NCBI GenBank assembly: GCA_002413045.1
Contig: DHWF01000014.1
Span: forward strand, 1-52,640
DNA length: 52,640 bases
Direction: 5' to 3'
Source: Chloroflexi bacterium UBA5189
Lineage (GTDB): Bacteria > Chloroflexota > Limnocylindria > Limnocylindrales > CSP1-4
Shown: positions 33,444-41,757 of the stretch, piece by piece
Numbering within the stretch: the stretch's first letter is position 1
How the letters are laid out: the number at the start of each line of letters is the position of its first letter
Notes under the pieces: model-generated
What the model was told of the DNA's origin: nothing
What the model saw: the letters and a program-made list of their open reading frames with translations, nothing else
The model's database searches: none
Position numbers and translations under genes: made by a program

Positions 33444-33457
33444 GATGGTTAACTGTA
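33437..33457 (-). promoter_or_regulatory. arsR operator overlapping start codon, with -10 box
   Basis: TTAAC-ATGATG-GTTAA (33437-33452) is a 5-bp inverted repeat that contains the arsR start codon (33443-33441). A -10 box TACAGT (33457-33452, minus strand) abuts it, 8 bases before the ATG. A repressor bound here would cover the transcription start. The AT-richness stands out against the surrounding GC-rich DNA. Confidence 0.5.
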
Positions 33458-33500
33458 GCGGTGCCTCGACCGCAGTACAAGCCCCGATTTCCTCGAAGGT

Positions 33501-34868
33501 TTACGGAGCGGTGCGGATGAGCTTCTTGTTCACGAATTCATCGGCTGCGAGGAGACCGAGCTCGCGTGCCGTGCCGCTGCGCTTCACGCCGCCGAAGGGG
33601 AGCTCGGGACTGTCTGCCGCAACGATATTGACGTAGACCATGCCCGCATCGATCCGATCGGCAACCCGGGCCGCCTGCTCGGGATCGTTGCTGTAGACGT
33701 AGGAACCCAGGCCGAAGCTGGTGTCATTCGCGAGCTCGACGGCAGCGTCCTCGTCGGCGACGCGGTACACGACGCCGACCGGCCCGAAGAACTCCTCGCG
33801 ATAGGCATCCATCTCGGCGCTGACGCCGGTCAGGACCGTTGCCGGGTAATACGCGCCGTCGCGGGAGCCGCCGCCCGTGACAACGGTCGCGCCCTGCGCC
33901 ACGGCCCGATCGACCTGGCCCTGCAGCCTTGTCGCGGCCTCGACCGACGACAGCGGCCCGAGGACCGTCCCCCTGGCCATCGGGTCACCCAGCGGCGACG
34001 CGGCCATCGCCGCGGTGAACTTGGCCAGAAAGTCGTCGTAGAGCCCGTCCACGACGATGAAGCGCTTCGCGGCATTGCAGGACTGGCCGGTGTTGTCGAG
34101 GCGCGCCGCGGTCGCCGCCTCGACCACAGCGTCGAGGTCATCCGTCGCCAGCACGATGAACGGATCCGAGCCGCCGAGCTCGAGGGCCACCTTCTTCAGG
34201 TGCCGCCCGGCGACCTCGGCGACGGCCGCCCCGGCTCGCTCCGAGCCGGTCACGGAGACGCCCTGCACCCGCGGATCGGCAACGATCGTCGCCGCCTGCT
34301 CGGCGCTGACGTACACGTTGACGTAGGCGCCGTCGGGGAGCCCAGCGTCGCGATAGATCGCCTCGATGGCCGCGGCCGACTCGGGGCACTGCGATGCGTG
34401 CTTCAACACGATGACATTCCCGAGGACCAGGTTCGGCGCGGCGAACCGGGCCACCTGGTAGTAGGGAAAGTTCCACGGCATGATCCCGAAGAGCACGCCC
34501 AGCGGGCTGCGCCGGATGACGGCGGTGCCCTCGCCGAGGATCGTGAGCGGCTGGTCTGCCGTGATGACGTCAGCCTGGTTCGCGTAGTACTCGGTGATGT
34601 CCGCCGAGAAGTCGACCTCGCCGATGGCGGCGCCGAACGGCTTGCCCATCTCCCGGACGATGATCGCGGCCAACGCCTTTCGGCGTTCCCGATGGAGCTC
34701 CGCCGCGCGGCGGACGATTGCCGCCCGCTCGGCGACCGGCCGGTTCCGCCAGCTGCTGAATGAAGCCTGGGCCTTGGCCAGCGCCGCCTCGACCTGGGCG
34801 TCGGTGAAGCTGTCGTACCGGGCCTCGGTCTCCCCGGTGGCCGGGTTGACGACGGCGTACTCGCTCAT
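33501..34868 (-). CDS. NAD(P)-dependent aldehyde dehydrogenase, succinate-semialdehyde type
   Basis: 455 residues, the full length of the GabD-like branch. The start YAVVNPATGETEARYDSF and PLGVLFGIMPWNFPYYQVARFAAP are typical. Catalytic Cys264 is in NTGQSCNAAKR, the general-base Glu in LELGGSDPF. Most likely it oxidises succinate semialdehyde to succinate; other small aldehydes are possible. Of two close ATGs I chose 34868 because GGGAG lies 8 bases before it; the one at 34877 has no room for a ribosome site. Not in an obvious operon. Confidence 0.9.
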   Translation of the reverse strand: MSEYAVVNPATGETEARYDSFTDAQVEAALAKAQASFSSWRNRPVAERAAIVRRAAELHRERRKALAAIIVREMGKPFGAAIGEVDFSADITEYYANQADVITADQPLTILGEGTAVIRRSPLGVLFGIMPWNFPYYQVARFAAPNLVLGNVIVLKHASQCPESAAAIEAIYRDAGLPDGAYVNVYVSAEQAATIVADPRVQGVSVTGSERAGAAVAEVAGRHLKKVALELGGSDPFIVLATDDLDAVVEAATAARLDNTGQSCNAAKRFIVVDGLYDDFLAKFTAAMAASPLGDPMARGTVLGPLSSVEAATRLQGQVDRAVAQGATVVTGGGSRDGAYYPATVLTGVSAEMDAYREEFFGPVGVVYRVADEDAAVELANDTSFGLGSYVYSNDPEQAARVADRIDAGMVYVNIVAADSPELPFGGVKRSGTARELGLLAADEFVNKKLIRTAP

Positions 34869-34913
34869 CCTGTTCATCTCCCTCGTCGATCTGTTGGTTG
34901 CCGCCGCGGAGCG

Positions 34914-35417
34914 CTAGAGCGTGATGACCCCCATCACGTTCACGAGGATGTCGAGCACGGCCAGGATCGCGACCATCAGACCCGCCGTCAGGAGGATTCG
35001 CTTCACGTCGCGCGCGACGTAGGCGTACTCGTGGGACATGCGGACCGACAGCGGCGCATTGATGTCGCCGACCGAGTGGGTCGCGATGGCGCCGCCGCCG
35101 GCTCGGCGCCGGAGGGAATCGGCGATCGCGGCGCGCTCCCGGGCGGTCGCTTCGGCCTCGAGCTGCGCGGCTCGGGCGACCTCGGCCTCGGTCAGGGCCG
35201 ACGAGCTCACCATCGGCATATCGTCGCCGCCTTCGAACGGCTGGGCGTCGACCTGTGGCGCCGATGGGGCGCGTGACATCGATGACGTCGTCCCGGGCGC
35301 GGATGGCGCGAGCGCGGGCTTGGCCGCGGTCGACGCGGCCGACGCAGGCGCGGCAGGCCTCGTCGGGCGCTTGGCGGCGGGCTTCGGCTTGTTGCCGTAT
35401 CGGGTTCGTTTGGCCAT
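34914..35417 (-). CDS. Tail-anchored small membrane protein
   Basis: 167 residues, not recognised. The first 60 residues are rich in Lys, Ala and Pro (AKRTRYGNKPKPAAKRP), then comes a short helix (LTEAEVARAAQLEAEATARERAAIADSL) and one C-terminal TM helix (ILLTAGLMVAILAVLDILVNVMGV) with almost nothing beyond. This is a tail-anchor layout with a basic cytoplasmic end. ATG at 35417; a TATCCT box ends 10 bases upstream. Confidence 0.65.
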   Translation of the reverse strand: MAKRTRYGNKPKPAAKRPTRPAAPASAASTAAKPALAPSAPGTTSSMSRAPSAPQVDAQPFEGGDDMPMVSSSALTEAEVARAAQLEAEATARERAAIADSLRRRAGGGAIATHSVGDINAPLSVRMSHEYAYVARDVKRILLTAGLMVAILAVLDILVNVMGVITL

Positions 35418-35427
35418 GGCGGGCGGA

Positions 35428-35433
35428 AGGATA
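35428..35433 (-). promoter_or_regulatory. -10 box of the tail-anchored protein (near-leaderless)
   Basis: TATCCT on the minus strand with a TG two bases before it (TGCTATCCT, extended -10-like). Transcription should start about 4 bases before the ATG. Divergent from the DUF4446 promoter. Confidence 0.4.
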
Positions 35434-35462
35434 GCAGTGAGCGGCCGTGAAAGGCCGGACGC

Positions 35463-35468
35463 TAGACT
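35463..35468 (+). promoter_or_regulatory. Putative -10 box of the DUF4446 gene
   Basis: TAGACT in the context GACGCTAGACTCG, identical over 9 bases (GCTAGACTC) to the box before the valS leader. Start near 35475, leaving a leader of about 22 bases with AGGAGG. Confidence 0.45.
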
Positions 35469-35496
35469 CGACCGAAGTCACCCAGGAGGACGTTCG

Positions 35497-36012
35497 ATCG
35501 ACCTCGACAGCCTCGTCTCCACCAACATCGGCCCGATCGTCGGGGGGCTGCTGGTCGTCGTCCTCGCGCTCGTCCTCGTCGCCGTCGGCCTGATCCGGCG
35601 GACGGGCCGGCTCGGCAACCGCCTCGAGAGCATCACCCGCGGCAGCGACGAACAGTCGCTTGAGGCGGTGCTCGGCAGCCACCTCGAGCGCGTCCGGCAG
35701 GTCGTAAAAGACGTCGATTCCGTATCGGCGCGGACGGCGGCGGTCGAGCGCGACCTGCTGAGCTCGTTCGCGCGGGTCGGCCTGGTCCGGTTCAACCCGT
35801 TCGAGGACACCGGCGGCAACCAGAGCTTCGCGCTGGCGCTGCTCGATGGCCGCGGCGACGGCTTCATCGTGAGCAGCCTGCACTCGCGGACCGGGACCCG
35901 GATCTACGCCAAGTCGATCGCGAAGGGCGCGTCGGACGCGGCGCTGTCGGACGAGGAGACGGCTGCGCTGAAGCAGGCCCTCGCGAAGCCGGCGCCGGGG
36001 GCGACCGGCTGA
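35497..36012 (+). CDS. DUF4446 family protein with apparent ATC start
   Basis: About 171 residues: one N-terminal TM helix (GPIVGGLLVVVLALVLVAVGLI), a helical linker, and the DUF4446 core (VGLVRFNPFEDTGGNQSFALALLDGRGDGFIVSSLHSRTGTRIYAKSI with LSDEE after it). The role of the family is unknown; it occurs mostly in Firmicutes, Chloroflexi and Actinobacteria. A perfect AGGAGG (35484-35489) stands 7 bases before an ATC at 35497, and no ATG, GTG or TTG occurs in frame between it and the end of the TM helix. ATC is therefore the likely initiator. Confidence 0.82.
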   Translation: MDLDSLVSTNIGPIVGGLLVVVLALVLVAVGLIRRTGRLGNRLESITRGSDEQSLEAVLGSHLERVRQVVKDVDSVSARTAAVERDLLSSFARVGLVRFNPFEDTGGNQSFALALLDGRGDGFIVSSLHSRTGTRIYAKSIAKGASDAALSDEETAALKQALAKPAPGATG

Positions 36013-36076
36013 CGATGGATCGGGGTCGGGCGGGCGTGTCAGCAGAGCTGTCACGACGGTCCGCGATCGTTGGCGC

Positions 36077-39000
36077 ATGCCCCCAATCCCACCAGCCCCG
36101 GACCCGATGATCCGGACCTCGCGCCGTCGCCGCCTCCGCCCGCTCGAGCAGATTCCGGTCTGGCACGGCTTCGAGACCGCCGCGCCGGCCGCCGATCCGG
36201 CGACGGATGGTTCGCCGGCCTCCGAGCCGAGCGGCATCGATGCGCTGCTCGACCGCCTGAACGCGGAGCAGCGCCGCGCCGTGACGCACGGCGACGGGCC
36301 GCTCCTCGTCGTTGCTGGCGCGGGCACGGGCAAGACCCAGGTGATCACGCGTCGGATCGCCTGGCTGATCGCGACGCGACGTGCCAAGCCGTCGGAGATC
36401 CTCGCGCTTACGTTCACGGACAAGGCGGCCGAGGAGATGCAGCTGCGCGTGGACCAGCTCGTCCCGTATGGCTACGCGGACACGGCCATCTCGACGTTCC
36501 ACGCATTCGGGGATCGGCTGATCCGCGAGTTCGCGTTCGAGCTCGGGCTCGCGCCGGACGTGCGCGTCCTGTCCCGGCCGGAGGTGGTCGTCTTCCTGCG
36601 CGAGCGGCTGTTCGACCTCGAGCTGGAGGCGTACCGGCCGCTCGGCGATCCCACGCGATTCCTCGGCGCGCTCGCCTCGCTCTTCGCCCGCTGCCGCGAT
36701 GAGGACGTCTCGCCGGAGGCGTATGCGGCCCATGCGGAGCGACTCGTCGCGCGGGCCGCCGCGCTCACCGCCGCGGCCGGCGGTATCGATGCCGGGGCTG
36801 CCGATCACGATGCGGCGGCCGCGGCGGCCGAGGAGGCACGCCGGCAGGTCGAGCTCGCCCGAGCCTATGGCCACTACACGAAGCTCCTGCGCGAGCACGG
36901 CGCGATCGACTTCGGCGATCAGGTCTCGATGGCGCTCGGTCTGGTACGCGAGTCCGCGGCGGCGCGCGAGTCCGTGCAGGCGCGCTACCGCTACATCCTC
37001 GTCGACGAGTTCCAGGACACCAACCGCGCCCAGTCCGAGCTCGTCGCGATGCTCGCGGAGCGGCACCGCAACGTTACCGTCGTCGGCGACGACGACCAGT
37101 CGATCTACCGCTTCCGCGGCGCCGCGATCAGCAACATCCTGGAGTTCCGCGAGCGCTACCGCGGCGCGCGGACCGTCGTGCTGCGCCGGAACTACCGCTC
37201 GCTGGCGCCAATCCTCGACGGGGCGCATCGGCTCGTGCGCTTCAACGACCCGGATCGCCTCGAGGTGAAGGTCGGCATCTCGAAGCGCCTCATCCCGGAG
37301 CGGATCGATCGCGCGGCGCCGCCGCTCCGGCACCACGCGTTTACGACCGCCGGCGAGGAGGCGGATTGGATCGCCGCCGAGATCCGCCGGCGCGTGGACG
37401 CGGGTGCCTCACCGCGCGATCACGCCGTCCTCGTTCGCGCGAACGCCGACGCCGACGGCGTGCTGCGAGGGCTCAATACGGCCGCCCTGCCGTGGCGGTT
37501 CTCGGGCTCGTCGGGGCTCTACGCCCGCCCCGAGGTCCGGCTGCTCCTGGCCCTCCTGCGCACCGTCGCGGATCCGGGCTCGAGCGTCGACGTGTTCGCG
37601 ATTGCCGCGTCGGAGCGATATGCGATCCCCGCAGCGGATCTCGCGGAGGTGTCGGGATCGGCGCGGCGCCGGCATCGTGCGCTGTTCGAGGTGCTGGAGG
37701 AGCTCGAGACCCAGCCAGGGTTGCTGCGGCTTTCGCCGGAGGGCCGCCGGGCCCTCTCGAAGCTCACCGCGGACCTGCGCCGCTACCGCGAGCTCGCGCA
37801 GCGCCGGCCGGCAGGGGAGGTCCTGTACGCGTTCCTGCGGGACACGGGCTGGCTCGCCGAGCTCGCGGGCGCGACGTCGGTTGCGACCGAGGAGCAACTC
37901 GCCAACGTCGGCCGCTTCTTCGACATTATCCGCACGCAGTCGGCGCTCCTCGCCGACGATCGCGCAGTCTTCCTCGCGCGCCATCTCACGACGCTGATCG
38001 AGGCGGGCGACGATCCGCCGACCGCGGACCCGGATCCGGATGTCGACGCGGTCCACGTGATGACGGTCCACAAGGCCAAGGGCCTCGAGTTCCCGGTCGT
38101 CTTCCTGCCCGGGCTGGTGGCGGACCGATTCCCCGCACGATCCCGTCGCGAGCCGCTCGCACTGCCGCTCGAGCTGGTGGACGAGGTCCTGCCCGAGGGC
38201 GACGGCCACCTCCAGGAGGAGCGCCGCCTGTTCTACGTGGCCATGACCCGCGCCCGCGACGAGCTGATCCTGAGTCACTCGTCCGAGTCAGCCGGCGGTC
38301 GCGCGCGGCGCGTCTCGCCGTTCGTGACGGAAGCCCTGGATCTGCCCACGGCAGGGTTCAGCGGCGAGGCATTGCCGTCGGCGACCCATGCAAGGAGCCC
38401 CTTCGAGCGGATTGCCGCCGCGGAGCCACGGGGTGCGACGCCGGAGGCGGAGCAACTGCCGATCCAGGGGCCGCTGATGCTGAGCCACTCGGCGATCGAC
38501 GACTACCTCACCTGTCCGCTCCGGTACAAGTACGCGCAAGTCGTCCGCGTCCCGACGGCGCCGCATCATTCGATGGTCTACGGCGCCGCGCTGCACCAGG
38601 CCGTCCAGGAGTTCCATCGATCGCAGGCGCGCGGCAAGCCGCTCACCGAGGCCGAATTGCTCGGGGCGTTCGACAAGGCGTGGTCGAACGAGGGCTTCGT
38701 CTCGCGCGAGCACGAGACCGCCCGACTCGAGGCCGGCAGGGCCGCATTGCGCCGGTTCCGCGAATCGCAGCTGGAGCCGGGCACGGTGGTCCCTGCCTGG
38801 GTCGAGCGGGAGTTCACGTTCGCGTTGGGCGGGGACCGGGTTCGCGGGCGGTTCGATCGCGTGGACATCGTGCCCGTCGCGACCAGGTCGGAGACCGTCA
38901 CCGGGCTGCTCGGCGACGGCGATGGGACGCCGTCGGTGTTCCGAGCGGACGTTGTCGAGCCGATGCTCGAGCTCCTCGGCCCGGAGGAGGTGACGATCAC

Positions 39001-39316
39001 CGACTACAAGTCGAGCGACGTCCGGGATCCGGCCGTCGCGAAGCAGCGGGCGCGCGATTCGCTGCAGCTCCAGATCTATGCGATGGCGTACGAGGCGATG
39101 ACGGGCCGGCTGCCGGACGCGGTGCAGCTCCATTTCCTCGACTCGGGGCTTGTTGGTCGCGCCGAGGTGGAGCCGGCCCGGCTGGAGAAGGCGCGCGCAA
39201 AGATCGCGACGGCAGCGGCGGGCATGCGCGCCCGCGACTACACGCCGAAGCCCGGTGTCCTCGCGTGCACGTATTGCCCGTTCCGGGACATCTGCCCGTC
39301 GAGCGCGGCGCGGTGA
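36077..39316 (+). CDS. UvrD-type helicase fused to a RecB-like PD-(D/E)XK nuclease with Fe-S cysteines
   Basis: 1079 residues. SF1A helicase motifs: LNAEQRRAV (Q), AGAGTGKT (K86), ALTFTDKAAEEM, D310-E-F-Q-D, GDDDQSIYRFRGA, LRRNYRS, TVHKAKGLEFPVVFLPGL, LFYVAMTRARDEL. From about residue 800 a Cas4/RecB-like nuclease follows: LSHSAIDDYLTCPLRYKY, GRFDRVD, D976-Y-K978, LQLQIYAMAYE. Cys813 plus C1064-x2-C1067-x5-C1073 form the four-Cys 4Fe-4S site known in AddB and related nucleases. A single-chain end-resection enzyme for double-strand break repair is likely. ATG at 36077; the ribosome site is weak and an ATG at 36107 is possible. Coupled downstream by GTGA. Confidence 0.93.
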   Translation: MPPIPPAPDPMIRTSRRRRLRPLEQIPVWHGFETAAPAADPATDGSPASEPSGIDALLDRLNAEQRRAVTHGDGPLLVVAGAGTGKTQVITRRIAWLIATRRAKPSEILALTFTDKAAEEMQLRVDQLVPYGYADTAISTFHAFGDRLIREFAFELGLAPDVRVLSRPEVVVFLRERLFDLELEAYRPLGDPTRFLGALASLFARCRDEDVSPEAYAAHAERLVARAAALTAAAGGIDAGAADHDAAAAAAEEARRQVELARAYGHYTKLLREHGAIDFGDQVSMALGLVRESAAARESVQARYRYILVDEFQDTNRAQSELVAMLAERHRNVTVVGDDDQSIYRFRGAAISNILEFRERYRGARTVVLRRNYRSLAPILDGAHRLVRFNDPDRLEVKVGISKRLIPERIDRAAPPLRHHAFTTAGEEADWIAAEIRRRVDAGASPRDHAVLVRANADADGVLRGLNTAALPWRFSGSSGLYARPEVRLLLALLRTVADPGSSVDVFAIAASERYAIPAADLAEVSGSARRRHRALFEVLEELETQPGLLRLSPEGRRALSKLTADLRRYRELAQRRPAGEVLYAFLRDTGWLAELAGATSVATEEQLANVGRFFDIIRTQSALLADDRAVFLARHLTTLIEAGDDPPTADPDPDVDAVHVMTVHKAKGLEFPVVFLPGLVADRFPARSRREPLALPLELVDEVLPEGDGHLQEERRLFYVAMTRARDELILSHSSESAGGRARRVSPFVTEALDLPTAGFSGEALPSATHARSPFERIAAAEPRGATPEAEQLPIQGPLMLSHSAIDDYLTCPLRYKYAQVVRVPTAPHHSMVYGAALHQAVQEFHRSQARGKPLTEAELLGAFDKAWSNEGFVSREHETARLEAGRAALRRFRESQLEPGTVVPAWVEREFTFALGGDRVRGRFDRVDIVPVATRSETVTGLLGDGDGTPSVFRADVVEPMLELLGPEEVTITDYKSSDVRDPAVAKQRARDSLQLQIYAMAYEAMTGRLPDAVQLHFLDSGLVGRAEVEPARLEKARAKIATAAAGMRARDYTPKPGVLACTYCPFRDICPSSAAR

Positions 39317-40140
39317 CACCCGCCCGCCTGGCCGTCACCGCGATCACGCTCGATTTCGGGAACACCCTGGTACGCGTCGATCGGCCGGGGCTCCGCGACG
39401 TCGTCCACGAGACCGCCGATGGACTGATCGGGCAGGGGATCGTGCAGGATCGGCCGGCCTTCGTCACCGCGTGGGCCGAGGAGCGCGACCGGCAGTTCCG
39501 GGAGGAAGTGCCGTACCTCCGCGAAACGGACATCGAACAGCGCTCGGTCCGGGTCCTCGCGCGCCTGCGTGGCACGCAGTCGCCATCACCGGATGTGCGG
39601 TGGGACGATCAGGCCGCGGCAACGCTCGTCGAGCCAGGGGAGGTCGCAACCGTCCTCGACACGTACAGCGCCGCGTTCCTGCGGTGCATGGCTCCGGTCG
39701 AGGATGCGGGCGCAACGATCGAGCGGTTGGCCGGGCGTGGGTTCGCCCTTGCGATCCTGTCCAACTGGCCGCTCGCGGTCACGATCGATCGGTACGCCGA
39801 GGCACAGGGGTGGCTCCCGTACCTGCGAGCCATCGTCGTGTCGCAACGCGTCGGGGTCATCAAGCCGCATCCGGCGATCTTTCGAGCGGCGGAGGTCGAC
39901 CTGGGTCTGGCTCCCGGCTCCGCCATCGTGCACGTGGGCGATGACTGGGCGGCGGACGTGGTCGGTGCGAGCCGCGCCGGGTGGCACACCGCGTACCTCC
40001 GCGATCGGCAGGCCGATACGCCGCTCCCCACCTCCACCCGAGATGGAGCCGGCGTTGACGGATCGTCGGCACCCGTTGTTCCTGACCTCGAGATCGACGA
40101 GCTGGCGGAGCTCGACACGCTCGTCGAGCTCGCTGGATGA
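39313..40140 (+). CDS. HAD-superfamily hydrolase
   Basis: 275 residues from the GTG at 39313, which overlaps the helicase stop. HAD motifs: ITLDFGNTLV (nucleophile D14; the usual second Asp is Gly), LSNW (motif II), GVIKPHPAIF (motif III Lys), HVGDDWAAD (motif IV). The cap is of the alpha-helical C1 type. Replacement of the second Asp is seen in some non-phosphatase HADs and in divergent phosphatases, so the reaction is open. About 45 acidic residues follow the core. Coupled to the next gene by ATGA. Confidence 0.87.
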   Translation: MTPARLAVTAITLDFGNTLVRVDRPGLRDVVHETADGLIGQGIVQDRPAFVTAWAEERDRQFREEVPYLRETDIEQRSVRVLARLRGTQSPSPDVRWDDQAAATLVEPGEVATVLDTYSAAFLRCMAPVEDAGATIERLAGRGFALAILSNWPLAVTIDRYAEAQGWLPYLRAIVVSQRVGVIKPHPAIFRAAEVDLGLAPGSAIVHVGDDWAADVVGASRAGWHTAYLRDRQADTPLPTSTRDGAGVDGSSAPVVPDLEIDELAELDTLVELAG

Positions 40141-40523
40141 CCCGGCGCGACCGACGGCTGAGCCTGCTGCTGTTCGCAGCGGCCGCGGCCGCCTGGGTCA
40201 TCGTCGCCGTGGTCGGGGTGAACGTCGATCCGGTCGAGACGCCGGGCGGCGGCTACATCGGCGCGGCGGTGCTCGGGATCGCGGCGGCGCTGACCGGTGC
40301 GCCGCTGTTCTGGCTGGGCTGGTTCGCGAAGCAGCGCCGGATCGCCTATCGCGGCGATTGGCAGCGCGCACTCCGGCGCGGCGGCTGGGTAGGCCTCCTC
40401 GTGGCGGTGTTCGTGTTGATGCGCCTGAACGGGGTCTTCCAGCCCGAGATCGGGCTGTTCCTCGTGGCACTCGCCCTCGTGGCGGAGGTCACCCTCAGCT
40501 CGGCGGGCACCGGCCGGCGCTGA
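40137..40523 (+). CDS. Small four-TM membrane protein
   Basis: 128 residues from the ATG at 40137 (ATGA overlap with the HAD gene). Four hydrophobic segments (LSLLLFAAAAAAWVIVAVVG; YIGAAVLGIAAALTGAPLFWL; GGWVGLLVAVFVLMRL; IGLFLVALALVAEVTL), with basic residues at both ends. Family not recognised. Confidence 0.7.
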   Translation: MTRRDRRLSLLLFAAAAAAWVIVAVVGVNVDPVETPGGGYIGAAVLGIAAALTGAPLFWLGWFAKQRRIAYRGDWQRALRRGGWVGLLVAVFVLMRLNGVFQPEIGLFLVALALVAEVTLSSAGTGRR

Positions 40524-40554
40524 CCGACCTCGCCGAACCCGATTCGGCGGGTGG

Positions 40555-40560
40555 TAGGAT
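40555..40560 (+). promoter_or_regulatory. Putative -10 box of the ureohydrolase operon
   Basis: TAGGAT in the context GTGGTAGGATGCGG. The leader would be about 90 bases (40567-40656). I looked for guanidine and other riboswitch signatures in it and found none that fit. GAAGGA precedes the GTG at 40657. Confidence 0.4.
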
Positions 40561-40656
40561 GCGGCCCAGGCGCCCCGCTGGACGGCGGATCCGAACCGGC
40601 GGCGTCGAACGCGATCGGCCACCGCACCCTCTCGCGGCCCGGTCCGAAGGATCGAC

Positions 40657-41757
40657 GTGCGCAAGCGTCCGCCGCAGCATTCCCCGAATGGCCATGCCCC
40701 GAACTTCGGTACGCAGTGGGGCTGGGATCGCGAATACGAGGTCTATGACGACTTCGACCTGCCCTCCTACGTCGGGCCGTCGACGTTCTCGAACCTGCCG
40801 TGGGTCACCGACCCGGCAGAGCTCGGGGCGCGACGCGTGGACGTCGCCGTCATCGGCGCGCCATTCGACGATATGGTCACCCACCGACCCGGGACGCGGT
40901 TCGGCCCGCGGGCAATCCGCGAGGCGCAGTACTCCACGGGCAACCTCAATTCGCTTCAGCTCGACGTGCGCCCGTTCGAGGAGCTGACCGTCGTCGACGC
41001 CGGCGACGCGAACATCGTGCCCGCCTACTGGGAGCGCGGCCACGCGATGATCTACCGCAAGGTGCGCGAGGTCGCGGCGACGGGCGCGATCCCGATCATC
41101 CTGGGCGGCGACCACTCGATCACGTGGCCCAGCGCCAGCGCCGTCGCCGAGGTGCGCCGCCCGGGCAGCATCGGCATCGTCCACTTCGACGCGCACGCCG
41201 ACACGGCGCCGGACTCGTTCGGGCAGCTCGCGAGCCATGGCACGCCGATGCGCCGGCTCATCGAATCCGGCGCGGTCCTGGGCCGCAACTTCGTGCAGGT
41301 GGGCCTGCGCGGCTACTGGCCGCCGACCGAGGTCCTCGAGTGGATGCGCGAGCACGGCCTGCGCTGGCACCTCATGACCGAGATCGAGGAGCGCGGCGCC
41401 GAGGCCGTCATCGCCGACGCGATCGCCGAGGCGCTCGACGGCCCGGACGCGATCTACCTGTCCGTGGACATCGACGTCGTCGATCCCGGCTCTGCGCCCG
41501 GCACTGGCACGCCGGAGCCCGGCGGGATGCTCCCGCGCGAGCTGCTCCGGGCAATCCGCCAGATCGTCGGCGCGGTTGAGCTCGCCGGCATGGACATCGT
41601 CGAGGTCTCGCCCCCGTACGACTGGGCCGAATCGACCGCGATGATCGCGAACCGCTGCGCCCTCGAGGCGATCTCGGCCCTCGCCGTGAAGCGCCGCGGA
41701 GGGCGCGAGGTGCGCTTCGCGCCGAAGGTCGCGGCCGGCGCCGGGTCGCCCGCTTGA
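40657..41757 (+). CDS. Ureohydrolase family enzyme (agmatinase/arginase-like)
   Basis: 366 residues. Metal-binding signatures of the arginase fold are complete: ILGGDHSITWP, HFDAHADTAPD and SVDIDVVDPGSAPGTGTPEPGG. It should hydrolyse a guanidino group to urea; agmatine, guanidinobutyrate or guanidine are all possible. An N-terminal extension of about 60 residues (FGTQWGWDREYEVYDDFDLPSYVGP) precedes the core and is longer than in classical SpeB. GTG at 40657. It is coupled by TTGA to a methyltransferase, not to polyamine genes, so agmatine is not strongly supported. Confidence 0.9.
   Translation: MRKRPPQHSPNGHAPNFGTQWGWDREYEVYDDFDLPSYVGPSTFSNLPWVTDPAELGARRVDVAVIGAPFDDMVTHRPGTRFGPRAIREAQYSTGNLNSLQLDVRPFEELTVVDAGDANIVPAYWERGHAMIYRKVREVAATGAIPIILGGDHSITWPSASAVAEVRRPGSIGIVHFDAHADTAPDSFGQLASHGTPMRRLIESGAVLGRNFVQVGLRGYWPPTEVLEWMREHGLRWHLMTEIEERGAEAVIADAIAEALDGPDAIYLSVDIDVVDPGSAPGTGTPEPGGMLPRELLRAIRQIVGAVELAGMDIVEVSPPYDWAESTAMIANRCALEAISALAVKRRGGREVRFAPKVAAGAGSPA

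Noticed and set aside
34570..36423. 617-codon minus-strand frame
   Set aside because: It crosses three genes on both strands and is low-complexity; a shadow of the real genes.
40561..40656. Guanidine riboswitch before the ureohydrolase
   Set aside because: GGTCCGAAGGA recalls part of the guanidine-I consensus, but the conserved AGGGTTCCG-type 5' element and the ACGG segment are not there.
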